Below, piece after piece: positions 49,252 to 57,098 of a stretch of DNA of 64,000 nt (within the stretch, counting starts at the first letter, position 1; the number at the start of each line of letters is the position of its first letter). Source of the DNA: an uncultured Aquimarina sp. GTDB taxonomy: Bacteria > Bacteroidota > Bacteroidia > Flavobacteriales > Flavobacteriaceae. Below the pieces are notes generated by a model that worked only from the letters and a program-made list of their open reading frames with translations, was not told the origin of the DNA and made no database searches. The DNA lies in assembly GCA_947496705.1 (NCBI GenBank), contig CANMDW010000015.1, forward strand, positions 1 to 64,000, read 5' to 3'. The position numbers and the translations under genes are program-made.

Positions 49252-49375
49252 ATGTCAGTTTAATTTTAGGGTTTTTATATCCTTTATGAAATATATATTT
49301 TTGCAAATAAGTTTAAAAAAAAAAAAACTTCCTACTCATATATAATGTGCCCTTTTATTAAAGAACTGGTTTAAA

Positions 49376-50224
49376 TTAAAGGTCTTGGAGTGCCATAGAA
49401 ACAGTCACATCTTTCCATGCTTCGAGATCGGTTTTTACTTGCTCTATTTTTTCATAGGCTTTATCATAAGCATCTTGACCAAGGAATAAGTGTAGCGGAG
49501 GGTGCATCTCCTCACTTATTTTTATCATAGTGTTAGCTGCTTTTACAGGATCTCCAGCTTGATTTCCATCAATAGTACGCAGATGTACTTCTTGTATTTG
49601 ACGAGCTTCGGTATATTCAACAATTGGGTTGGCAGGTTCGGCTATTGATCCTTTCTTTAGAAAGTTAGTCTTGAAATATCCAGGATGTACGACTGTCACC
49701 TTAATTCCAAATGATTTGGCATTAGTAGCCAAAGCCTCTGTATAACCTGTTACTGCAAACTTGGTTGCGCAATAGGTATCCAAAAAAGGAAAGTTCGCAG
49801 TATAACCTGCAATAGATGATATATTAATAATATGCCCGGTTTTTTGTTTCCGTAAGTAAGGCATCGCTCTTCTAATGACATGCACCAGACCAAAAACATT
49901 TACATCAAAACTAGCCCTTACCTCGGCATCAGAAATTTCTTCTAGTGTTCCCTTCTGCCCATACCCTGCATTATTAACAATGATGTCAATTTGCCCGAAA
50001 TGAGCGACTACAGCCTCAATGGCTTGTTGTACACTGTGCTCATTAACAAGATCCATCTCAATCGGGAGAAATGTTTTAGTAACTTTACTAACCTCATTTT
50101 CTAATGATTTTATATTTCGCGAGGTTCCTGCTACACAATATCCTTTGGCAAGTAATTGCTTTACAAGTGCTAATCCTAAACCTTTAGAAGCTCCAGTTAC
50201 AAACCATACATTATTTCTATTCAT
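49376..50224 (-). CDS. Short-chain dehydrogenase/reductase (classical SDR)
   Basis: The start is placed at 50224 (MNRNNVWFVTGASKGLGLAL), giving 282 aa; the open frame extends 17 codons further upstream without family similarity. It has the Rossmann nucleotide-binding motif TGASKGLG, the NNAG motif, active-site Ser in NISSIAGY and the YCATK catalytic Tyr-Lys. The GTSRN end of strand 2 suggests NADP(H) preference. It is a cytoplasmic oxidoreductase of unknown substrate and resembles many stand-alone SDRs. No pathway partners adjoin it. Confidence 0.92.
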   Translation of the reverse strand: MNRNNVWFVTGASKGLGLALVKQLLAKGYCVAGTSRNIKSLENEVSKVTKTFLPIEMDLVNEHSVQQAIEAVVAHFGQIDIIVNNAGYGQKGTLEEISDAEVRASFDVNVFGLVHVIRRAMPYLRKQKTGHIINISSIAGYTANFPFLDTYCATKFAVTGYTEALATNAKSFGIKVTVVHPGYFKTNFLKKGSIAEPANPIVEYTEARQIQEVHLRTIDGNQAGDPVKAANTMIKISEEMHPPLHLFLGQDAYDKAYEKIEQVKTDLEAWKDVTVSMALQDL

Positions 50225-50799
50225 AATTATTTTTTTTATTGTTAATTGCTGATTTATATAGTTTTTATAATACAACAGAAATTAAAGTGTTACATACTTT
50301 CAATACGATCTGTAAATTAAAGAATGGGTTTATGAAAGAATCAACAAATTGTTATATCACCCAAAATTAAGATGTTGTTGAGAAACATGATATCCTGATA
50401 AAGAATGATTTTTAAACAATGGTTAGTAAGGATAATTTATTAAGGTTAAGCCTTATTTTTTTACTTTACAACCTTTGGTTTAATTAGTTGTAATAATCCT
50501 AAATTAGGATTAATAAGTTTGTCTTCTATGGTTATTTGATAAATCTTGTAGTAAGGGTAAACTTATTTATCATTGTAATTTCAAATAATAACGGGTATAA
50601 GAAGGATAGATTTTCTTCTTTTCATCTCTGTGAAATTTGAAATTAAACAAAAAATATCGAAGGTTTCAAACTCTCGATATTTTAAGACTTACACAGTTTA
50701 TGATATGCTATCATATTTTTGGCTTAAGGTGTTTGGTGGTTTTTTGTGGTTTTTGTGATTTTTTTGTGCTCTCTGGATTTGTTAGAGAGGGTTTCTCCA
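50225..50799. other. Intergenic region upstream of SDR gene
   Basis: This AT-rich region presumably holds the SDR promoter. A 75-codon forward frame at 50637-50864 is low-complexity, rich in Phe/Cys/Leu, and is not believed to be a gene. No repeat or hairpin was found. Confidence 0.4.
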
Positions 50800-51111
50800 C
50801 TACAGGCGATTTTGTAATTTTAAAAAATTATATAAGTTTAATCTTTCTAAACTACCAACAGTAGTTGTGCCTTGCGTTGGCTTGTCTTTTTTGAAATATT
50901 TTATTAATCTACTCCATAAACTTTTATTTCTCTCTGGTGTATTCTCAACTGATAGATCTTCTGTAGATTGATCTTTTCCTTCATATTTTTGTAATTTATC
51001 TTCTAAAATTTTTATATAAAGTCTATTATATTCAGTGTTTTCAAGAATTTTTGTAAAATAATCTCGAAAGGGGTGTGGATCAGGTTCTGATGAATGTGTA
51101 TTTTCTCCCAT
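50800..51111 (-). CDS. Hypothetical protein (103 aa)
   Basis: I do not recognise this family. The ATG at 51111 gives a more protein-like start (MGENTHSSEPDPHPFRDYFT) than the longer frame from 51174. It has a helical segment (YNRLYIKILEDKLQKYEGKD), like the tail of small XRE-type regulators, then an acidic and a basic stretch. No HTH, signal peptide or membrane segment is visible. It lies just downstream of IS3 debris, so it may be a gene fragment. Confidence 0.45.
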   Translation of the reverse strand: MGENTHSSEPDPHPFRDYFTKILENTEYNRLYIKILEDKLQKYEGKDQSTEDLSVENTPERNKSLWSRLIKYFKKDKPTQGTTTVGSLERLNLYNFLKLQNRL

Positions 51112-51185
51112 AAAATTACAATTAATATTACTACTATTTTTGTTTTCTCTACATTTAAAAACAATTCTATGCATTCGAAAAAGCT

Positions 51186-51433
51186 CATCATTATACCTTT
51201 AAATTGATAATAAACACACTCTTCTACAATAAAATTACTTGACAGCAATGGCTGATGGAAATGTTGTGTCCCATCTGTATATTATTTGATCATTTTCAGC
51301 TTTGGAGCTGGCCTTAAAATTTTTTCAAAAACATCCTGAAAGATTTGTTTATCCAAACTCAAGTAAGCCACTAGTTTTTTCAATTGAGCAGTTTCTTCTT
51401 CTAAATTCTTCAACCTTTGAAGTTCTGAAACCC
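51186..51433 (-). mobile_element. IS3-family remnant (orfA 3' end and orfB 5' end)
   Basis: On the minus strand, 51433-51282 encodes GVSELQRLKNLEEETAQLKK, LVAYLSLDKQIFQDVFEK and a stop, the coiled-coil C-terminus of an IS3 OrfA. In a shifted frame just below it, NISISHCCQVILL, a stop, then KSVF match the start of an IS3 OrfB (canonical 'SxRxACxVxxLxRSxFYY'). No DDE domain or terminal repeats remain. The remnant abuts the stop codon of the Dph6-like gene. Confidence 0.8.
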
Positions 51434-51439
51434 CTAAAT

Positions 51440-52096
51440 TTAAATCAATTCTAATCTTGCAAAATTATAATTGGAAGATACTTCTTTATCTATTACTGCT
51501 ACCTCTAATTTTTTATTAAAAAGAGGAGCATTTGTAACCAGGGTGTGATATTCTCCATTTTCACCACAAGTATCTACACCCAAATCTTGCAAGTCTTCAA
51601 TTAACTTTTTATTTACCACTCTTCCTAAAAAATCAGGACCTAATATAGCATTACAAGAAACAATGACCGACTCAATGCCATAATCAATAATATCCAATAC
51701 TAATTGTTTTTTAGGTTCCTTCCATATCGGTAAAATGGGCTTTAGGTTTGCGGCATCAGAGACTTTTTCTTCCCACGCTCTATGCGCTTCAATATCGATA
51801 TCTCCAAATACAGATGCGTTTACATCATAATCTTTTGTCAATAATTTTAGGTTTTGGATATATAGTTGTTCATAATCATCCCAGGTGCTTTCAAAAAAAC
51901 GAATAGGCAATCTTAAAGCATTGGCTTGGGCTTCCAGTATTTCTTTAGGAATTCCGTGTGATCGAGAACGATGTCCATATTCGTTTAACACATTAAGCAA
52001 AACAACTGGTGTTAATCCTTGTGAAGTTGCTATATGAAGTGCACAACAGCTATCTTTTCCTCCGCTCCAGGAACATAAAAATGATGTATTTTTCAT
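51440..52096 (-). CDS. Dph6-like ATP pyrophosphatase (diphthine-ammonia ligase family)
   Basis: This 218-aa protein belongs to the N-type ATP pyrophosphatase fold. The PP-loop is SGGKDS (residues ~10-15) and the family-specific C-terminal motif CGENGEYHTLV is present at ~185. Eukaryotic/archaeal members amidate diphthine on EF-2, but bacteria lack diphthamide, so the bacterial substrate is unknown; an amidation or thiolation reaction through an adenylated intermediate is expected. The length fits the family. It is probably a single-gene unit. Confidence 0.88.
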   Translation of the reverse strand: MKNTSFLCSWSGGKDSCCALHIATSQGLTPVVLLNVLNEYGHRSRSHGIPKEILEAQANALRLPIRFFESTWDDYEQLYIQNLKLLTKDYDVNASVFGDIDIEAHRAWEEKVSDAANLKPILPIWKEPKKQLVLDIIDYGIESVIVSCNAILGPDFLGRVVNKKLIEDLQDLGVDTCGENGEYHTLVTNAPLFNKKLEVAVIDKEVSSNYNFARLELI

Positions 52097-52210
52097 ATTT
52101 AAAAACTATTTAAACTCGTTGCATATTTTTTAAAGCTATTATTAAAATGCGCAATGGGAGTTATTAATCTTATTTCTTTGATTTTTGAAGTTACCCTAGC
52201 TTCTTTTAAT

Positions 52211-52231
52211 GAACTAGTTTAAACTTTTTTG
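52211..52231 (+). repeat. Half-site copy of dispersed 21-bp repeat
   Basis: This sequence matches 20 of 21 bases of the left arm of the hairpin at 43072-43092 (one G to A change). It lies between the Dph6-like and PH-domain genes, just past the latter's stop codon. Confidence 0.7.
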
Positions 52232-52238
52232 TAAAATC

Positions 52239-52661
52239 TTATTTAAAATCCACTTCTTTTACACCTTTGATATCTCTTCTTTTATCTACTGCAACTCTTA
52301 GTTGTTCTTTAAGTAGTTGACCTTGCTGCAGCCCTTTGATCGAAAGAACAGGATTGGATCTATCGGTGGTATCCAATATTATATTAGATAATCCTACCAG
52401 TCTCAGGAAAAAAGGTTGTTCATGCCTAAGATCTTTAACCCTGTAAAGTTCTATCTCTTCTGTTGTTTTAGAAAAAATACCTTTGTGTTCCAGTATACGC
52501 TGATCTGTTATCTCAAATTTATGCAAATGAGTATCAAAATATTTCCATATAGCTAATAGCAACCCCAAACCAAAAACCAGAGTAAGGGGTATGCAAATCA
52601 AATAAAACCCAAGATTAATCCATTGAGAAGGCGATCCTTCCCAAATATTTTCTTCATTCAT
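52239..52661 (-). CDS. Membrane protein with bacterial PH domain
   Basis: This 140-aa protein has two hydrophobic helices near the N-terminus (~residues 12-45), then a bacterial pleckstrin-homology (bPH2/DUF304-like) domain: FEITDQRILEHKGIFSKTTE, then IELYRVKDLRHEQPFFLRLV and NIILDTTD. The pattern matches YdbS/YdbT-type proteins. They sit in the inner membrane with the PH domain on the cytoplasmic side, and their role is largely unknown. The gene stands alone between intergenic regions. Confidence 0.88.
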   Translation of the reverse strand: MNEENIWEGSPSQWINLGFYLICIPLTLVFGLGLLLAIWKYFDTHLHKFEITDQRILEHKGIFSKTTEEIELYRVKDLRHEQPFFLRLVGLSNIILDTTDRSNPVLSIKGLQQGQLLKEQLRVAVDKRRDIKGVKEVDFK

Positions 52662-53585
52662 ACTATTGTTTTTTAAAGTGATCTTGTTTAATGAGGTTTG
52701 CTTATAGATAGTAATTCAATTGACAAAATTGACGATCCCAATGCTTTAGTATTTATATATTTGTGGGAAGCTTTGTTTATAGTTTCATTAAGGCTTTATC
52801 TTAAAAAAAATCTCTTTCCCATCAATATAAATAGTACAGGCATTGGGATTTGTAAATACTTATGATTTAAACAATATATTTTATATGTTTTTCTAATTGC
52901 CGTATAACTTTTTCTCGAACTTCTAGCGAGCCCATAAGATTGTTTACTAATTGTTTTTCTTCTTCTTGTTTGTTGTTGAAAACTAAATTCTGATTTGAAA
53001 CCATAATTATTGTTTTTAAGAGTTAGTATTATGATTCTTTGATGAAGACATGTCTTTATTTGAAAACAAATAATATGGAAAGTTCCCTATGATTTTAACA
53101 ATATTTTTTTTGCAAATGCAATAAACTCTCCATAAATATTGATAAATACAGAAGGTATTATTAGATATATTGTATTTCTTTTGTTTGGAAAACAAATTTC
53201 TTTTTACATCTTACCTTGTTTAGAATATTAACAACTCTTCGTACAACAATCTAAAACCAATATGACTTAAGCTTTGTGGCAGATGTTGGTGTTTATTTGA
53301 TTTTTGCCTGTTTTCTCCTATGACTAACATCGTATATATGTAAACATCAGATTTTTTTAAAACACATTATGGACCCCATGCTTTTGGTATTGTTTTTTGA
53401 AGTATTCCCTATTACGTTGTATACAGATCAAAAAAACCGAGAAAGTATTCCTAAAACATAGGGTATTACTTTTTTGGTTTGTTTTTATAAAAGAACCATA
53501 GTATTACTATATAAGACTATAGTAGTGGTTTTGCGTCTATAACAAATCGGTTCGATAATACGATAACACAAAAATTAGTACTATA
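52662..53585. other. Long intergenic region with one possible small gene
   Basis: Only the 45-aa frame at 52867-53004 is a candidate gene. Around 53403-53471 there is an imperfect inverted repeat (agtattccctat...atagggtattact) that could be an operator or structured leader upstream of the OmpA-family gene at 53586. The rest is AT-rich with no other structure noted. Confidence 0.4.
52867..53004 (-). CDS. Candidate small coiled-coil protein (45 aa)
   Basis: The short frame MVSNQNLVFNNKQEEEKQLV continues as NNLMGSLEVREKVIRQLEKH and ends with a basic, hydrophobic tail. Its amphipathic, charged composition is more protein-like than random AT-rich frames. There is no family match I can name and no neighbours in operon distance, so it remains tentative. 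Confidence 0.35.
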   Translation of the reverse strand: MVSNQNLVFNNKQEEEKQLVNNLMGSLEVREKVIRQLEKHIKYIV

Positions 53586-55523
53586 ATGAGACGAAATCAA
53601 TTTTTATTTTTTGGGATCGCCCTTTTATGCTTTTATATAGGTGCTTCGCAAATGAAGAAAGTCAAAGAAGCAGATAAAAAATTCGACAAATTAGCTTATA
53701 TCGATGCCAGAGAAACATATCTACAGGTAGCTCATAATGGATATAAGTCTGCAAACGTACTCAGAAAATTAGGAGATTCTTATTATTTCGAAGGAGAGAA
53801 GGAAAATGCAGTAGAATGGTATGCAGAATTGATCACAAAATATACCGACTATGATGACGATTATTTGTTTAGATATGCACAGAGTCTCAAAACTCTAAAA
53901 CTATATAACAAAGCTTATGATGTGATGCGTGAGTATTATCATAAAAAAGGAATAGACCCCGGTTCTATGCTTAAAAAAAGAGAGAACAATTATATGAATT
54001 TAATAGAAAAACAATCTGATAGATTTGACCTCCTTCATTTTGAACATAATTCTATAAACTCAGATTTTTCACCACAGTTTGCACCTAACGGAACGTTAAT
54101 TTTTTCATCTGACAGATATATTCTTCCTACAGATAGAAATGATATAAAGTATCAACCATCAGCAGATATATATGAAGTATCGGGAACTAAGCCTGAAAAG
54201 ATTTCAAATGTAATCAATACCAAATTCGATGAATCCTCTATGATATATACAAAAGATGGAAAAACGGTTTATTTTTCTAGAAGTAATAAGGTAAGCAACA
54301 GACATAGCAAAGACCTAATCGGTACAATGTCCTCGGCACTATATAGCGCAACGATAAAAAATGGTCAATGGAAAAATATTAAGAAGCTTCCTTTTAATAG
54401 TAGTCGATATACTGTTTCACATCCGGCATTAAGCCCGGACGAGAAGAAATTATATTTTGTAAGCGATATGCCCGGGAGTATAGGGCGGTCTGATATTTTT
54501 GCAGTAGCTATAAAAGAAGATGGCACGTTTGGAAAACCCCATAGCTTAGGAAATACTATAAATACACTTGGTAATGAAGCGTTTCCTTTTATAGCAAAAA
54601 ATGGAGATCTGTATTTTGCCAGTGATACACATTTTGGGCTTGGCGGATTGGATCTTTTTGTTAGTAAATACTACCAAGGTAAATACCAGGAGCCTATCAA
54701 TCTAGGTAAACCCATAAACAGTATCCATGATGATATTTCTTTTATTATAGATGACAACACGAAACTGGGATATTTTGCAAGTAACCGAAATTTTACTGAT
54801 GATATCAAGAATAATTTTAATATCTATAAATGTAAGCAACAGAAAGATCTAATTTTTAATTGCGGACAATATATACATGGTAGAATTACTGATTCAAGAA
54901 CAAGGAAAGGAGTTCCATCGTGTATTGTGAAAATTTTAGATAAAGATTTTAAAGAGGTAGATCATACTACATCCGACAAAAATGGATATTATCATCTTAA
55001 GTTACACTGCTCAGATATACACTTAATTTGGGTAAGTAAGTTTTCATACTATCTTACAGAAAAAACCATACATACAAGTGGCTTTTCAGAAAAAGGTATT
55101 GAATTACCGATCACGTTAAACCAAGGAGACGGACTTATAAAATCAACAGTGTTTGCCGGAGATGCGCGCAATGGTATTTTAGAATTATCTGCTATTTATT
55201 TTGATGTTAATGCTGCTAAGATTCGCTCTGATGCAGCGACAGAAATTCAAAAAGTTATTACGGTATTAAAGAGCAACCCAAAACTCAATATTAAGATTAG
55301 ATCGTATACAGATAACAAAGGGAAGGATCACCATAATAAGAAACTAAGTAAAAGAAGGGCAATCACAACCAAAAAATATATTGTAGAAAAAGGAAAAATA
55401 GATCCCGGTAGAATCGTCATAGAAGCAATGGGGCGATCAAATCCTCTCGCTAATTGTGGTAAGAATTGCTCAGAAAAAGAAGATCAGTTTAACAGGAGAA
55501 GTGAATTTGTCATCTTAAAATAG
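53586..55523 (+). CDS. PorE-like TPR/PD40/OmpA-family envelope protein
   Basis: This 645-aa protein has a signal peptide (~1-21), TPR-like repeats (~22-125), a PD40/WD40-like beta-propeller (~165-415; repeated 'FSSDR', 'LSPDEKKLYFVSDMPG', 'LYFASDTHFGLGG'), a carboxypeptidase-regulatory-like domain (~425-510) and a C-terminal OmpA domain (~530-645; SYTDNKGKDHHNKKLSKRRA). This is the domain order of PorE and its paralogues, which link T9SS or gliding machinery to peptidoglycan. Many flavobacterial paralogues have no proven role, and no lipobox is visible here. It appears to be a single-gene unit. Confidence 0.9.
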   Translation: MRRNQFLFFGIALLCFYIGASQMKKVKEADKKFDKLAYIDARETYLQVAHNGYKSANVLRKLGDSYYFEGEKENAVEWYAELITKYTDYDDDYLFRYAQSLKTLKLYNKAYDVMREYYHKKGIDPGSMLKKRENNYMNLIEKQSDRFDLLHFEHNSINSDFSPQFAPNGTLIFSSDRYILPTDRNDIKYQPSADIYEVSGTKPEKISNVINTKFDESSMIYTKDGKTVYFSRSNKVSNRHSKDLIGTMSSALYSATIKNGQWKNIKKLPFNSSRYTVSHPALSPDEKKLYFVSDMPGSIGRSDIFAVAIKEDGTFGKPHSLGNTINTLGNEAFPFIAKNGDLYFASDTHFGLGGLDLFVSKYYQGKYQEPINLGKPINSIHDDISFIIDDNTKLGYFASNRNFTDDIKNNFNIYKCKQQKDLIFNCGQYIHGRITDSRTRKGVPSCIVKILDKDFKEVDHTTSDKNGYYHLKLHCSDIHLIWVSKFSYYLTEKTIHTSGFSEKGIELPITLNQGDGLIKSTVFAGDARNGILELSAIYFDVNAAKIRSDAATEIQKVITVLKSNPKLNIKIRSYTDNKGKDHHNKKLSKRRAITTKKYIVEKGKIDPGRIVIEAMGRSNPLANCGKNCSEKEDQFNRRSEFVILK

Positions 55524-55660
55524 TGTAAGCATGCTCATCAATATATCTATATCTCGATATCTTGATGTTGAAAAACAATTTTGAAAAGGCTCTATTTGTC
55601 TTATGACAATTATATCCATTTTTTGATAAAAAAATAATAGGAACATAAAAAAATAATATT

Positions 55661-56119
55661 ATGTCTTCAAAAAAATCAGAACAACCAGAAGATAAGGACC
55701 AAAAAGATGTCAAGACTCTATCTATTGCTGCAGCTTTATTGGCTATAGGTATCGCGTTATTAGTTTTATTTGGTGGCGGCCCTGCGTTAATACCTGCAGT
55801 GGCTTTAATTGCTGCTTCAGGAACTGCAATAACTGGATCATTAGGTATAAAAGCTTACCGAACTTGGGAAGAAAAAAAAAGCTCAAAATTAGATTTTCAA
55901 GGAAAGGATCAGGAAATACAAGAAAAGAACCGGGAAATACAGGAAAAGAACCAGGAAATAGATAAACTTAAAAACCAAAATAATAAACCGGAAATGAATG
56001 GTTTTACAGAGGCTTTAAACAAAAACGATATAGTAGAAGAAATAAAAAAAGACGTATTCCGGTCATTATTAAATGAGCAACAAAGAGGACGGTCAAGATC
56101 ACGATCACGACGCAATTAA
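55661..56119 (+). CDS. Two-TM protein with coiled coil and Arg/Ser-repeat tail
   Basis: I do not recognise a family. The 152-aa chain has a charged N-terminus, two adjacent hydrophobic helices (~20-42 and ~44-62), a coiled coil built from a short repeat (EIQEKN repeated, ~82-105), and a C-terminus RGRSRSRSRRN that is unusual for bacteria. The coiled-coil repeat also shows at DNA level near 55907-55955. It lies 33 bases upstream of the LRR gene on the same strand, so the two may be cotranscribed and could form a membrane-tethered pair. The function is unknown. Confidence 0.65.
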   Translation: MSSKKSEQPEDKDQKDVKTLSIAAALLAIGIALLVLFGGGPALIPAVALIAASGTAITGSLGIKAYRTWEEKKSSKLDFQGKDQEIQEKNREIQEKNQEIDKLKNQNNKPEMNGFTEALNKNDIVEEIKKDVFRSLLNEQQRGRSRSRSRRN

Positions 56120-56152
56120 GAAAATAATCATGTTATACATAATTAGCATGCT

Positions 56153-56896
56153 ATGGCAAACATAGAAAAAGCACTATCAAAAATCGAAAAAACTAAGTCA
56201 ATCGATGACAACACATTATTTCTATCGGGTTTAAGTTTGACATCAAGAGATTTAGAATCATTGATCCCTATTATTACAAAGAAAACCCCCAATCTTGAAC
56301 AACTAGATTTATCAGGCAACCAACTTACCATTCTTCCCGAGACGATAGGGAACTTAACCAATCTTAAATACCTGGATTTAAAGGACAATCAACTTACCAA
56401 ACTTCCCGAAACAATAGGAAACCTGACCGATCTCAAACAAATGTATTTAAGTAGCAACCAGCTTATCACACTGCCTGAGACAATAGGAAACCTGATCGAT
56501 TTTGACTTCCTGTATTTAAATGACAACGAGCTTGTTACGCTGCCTGCAACAATAGGAAACTTGACCCATCTTGAACAATTGGATTTAAGTAATAATCAAC
56601 TTATCACGCTGCCAAAGACAATAGGGAACTTAACGTATCTTAAATACTTGTATATAGGGAACAACCAACTAACCACTTTGCCAGAAACAATGGAAAATTT
56701 GACCGATCTTAAATATCTGTATTTAAACTTTAACAAACTTACTACGCTGCCTGCGACAATGGGAAATCTGGTACACAATCTTCGAATATTGAGTTTACTC
56801 AATAATCCATTATCCGATGAAACGATACATTGGTTAAGACATACTTTTAGGAAAAATGTCGTAATTTTTGATATGGAAGCTCAGGATCAACCTTAG
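56153..56896 (+). CDS. Leucine-rich-repeat protein (bacterial 23-residue type)
   Basis: This 247-aa protein has about seven 23-residue repeats of the pattern LPETIGNLTxLKYLDLxxNQLTT (~residues 62-225), giving a curved solenoid suited to protein binding. There is no signal peptide, membrane helix or sorting domain, so it is probably cytoplasmic. The repeats are also close at DNA level, showing recent expansion. Bacterial LRRs of this type may mediate protein interactions or serve as effectors. No catalytic domain is attached. Confidence 0.85.
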   Translation: MANIEKALSKIEKTKSIDDNTLFLSGLSLTSRDLESLIPIITKKTPNLEQLDLSGNQLTILPETIGNLTNLKYLDLKDNQLTKLPETIGNLTDLKQMYLSSNQLITLPETIGNLIDFDFLYLNDNELVTLPATIGNLTHLEQLDLSNNQLITLPKTIGNLTYLKYLYIGNNQLTTLPETMENLTDLKYLYLNFNKLTTLPATMGNLVHNLRILSLLNNPLSDETIHWLRHTFRKNVVIFDMEAQDQP

Positions 56897-57098
56897 AATC
56901 ATAAGCGTGTATAATAAGGAAATTTATCGGAAGAAAAGCAGGTAAATACTCCCCATAATAAAAGGTTTGGATTGAGTATCTTTTTTAATATATCTGGATT
57001 TAGATGTTCATAAAACTGGTAAGAGAGTAGGGATCAAGGTCTCTAAGGAGAGATTTATATATTTCCTCGGCAAAGCATTTTCTGGACAAAAATAGCAT

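Noticed and set aside
50637..50864. 75-codon forward frame with many Cys/Phe residues
   Set aside because: It has a low-complexity composition (FCGFCDFFVL) and overlaps the end of another candidate gene; no family is seen.
51012..51248. 78-codon minus-strand frame
   Set aside because: It overlaps the IS3 orfB debris and the 103-aa candidate in a different frame, and looks like read-through of decayed sequence.
56280..56770. Regular ~69-base repeats suggesting a CRISPR or tandem array
   Set aside because: The period is 23 codons and the translation is a clean leucine-rich repeat, so it is protein-coding.
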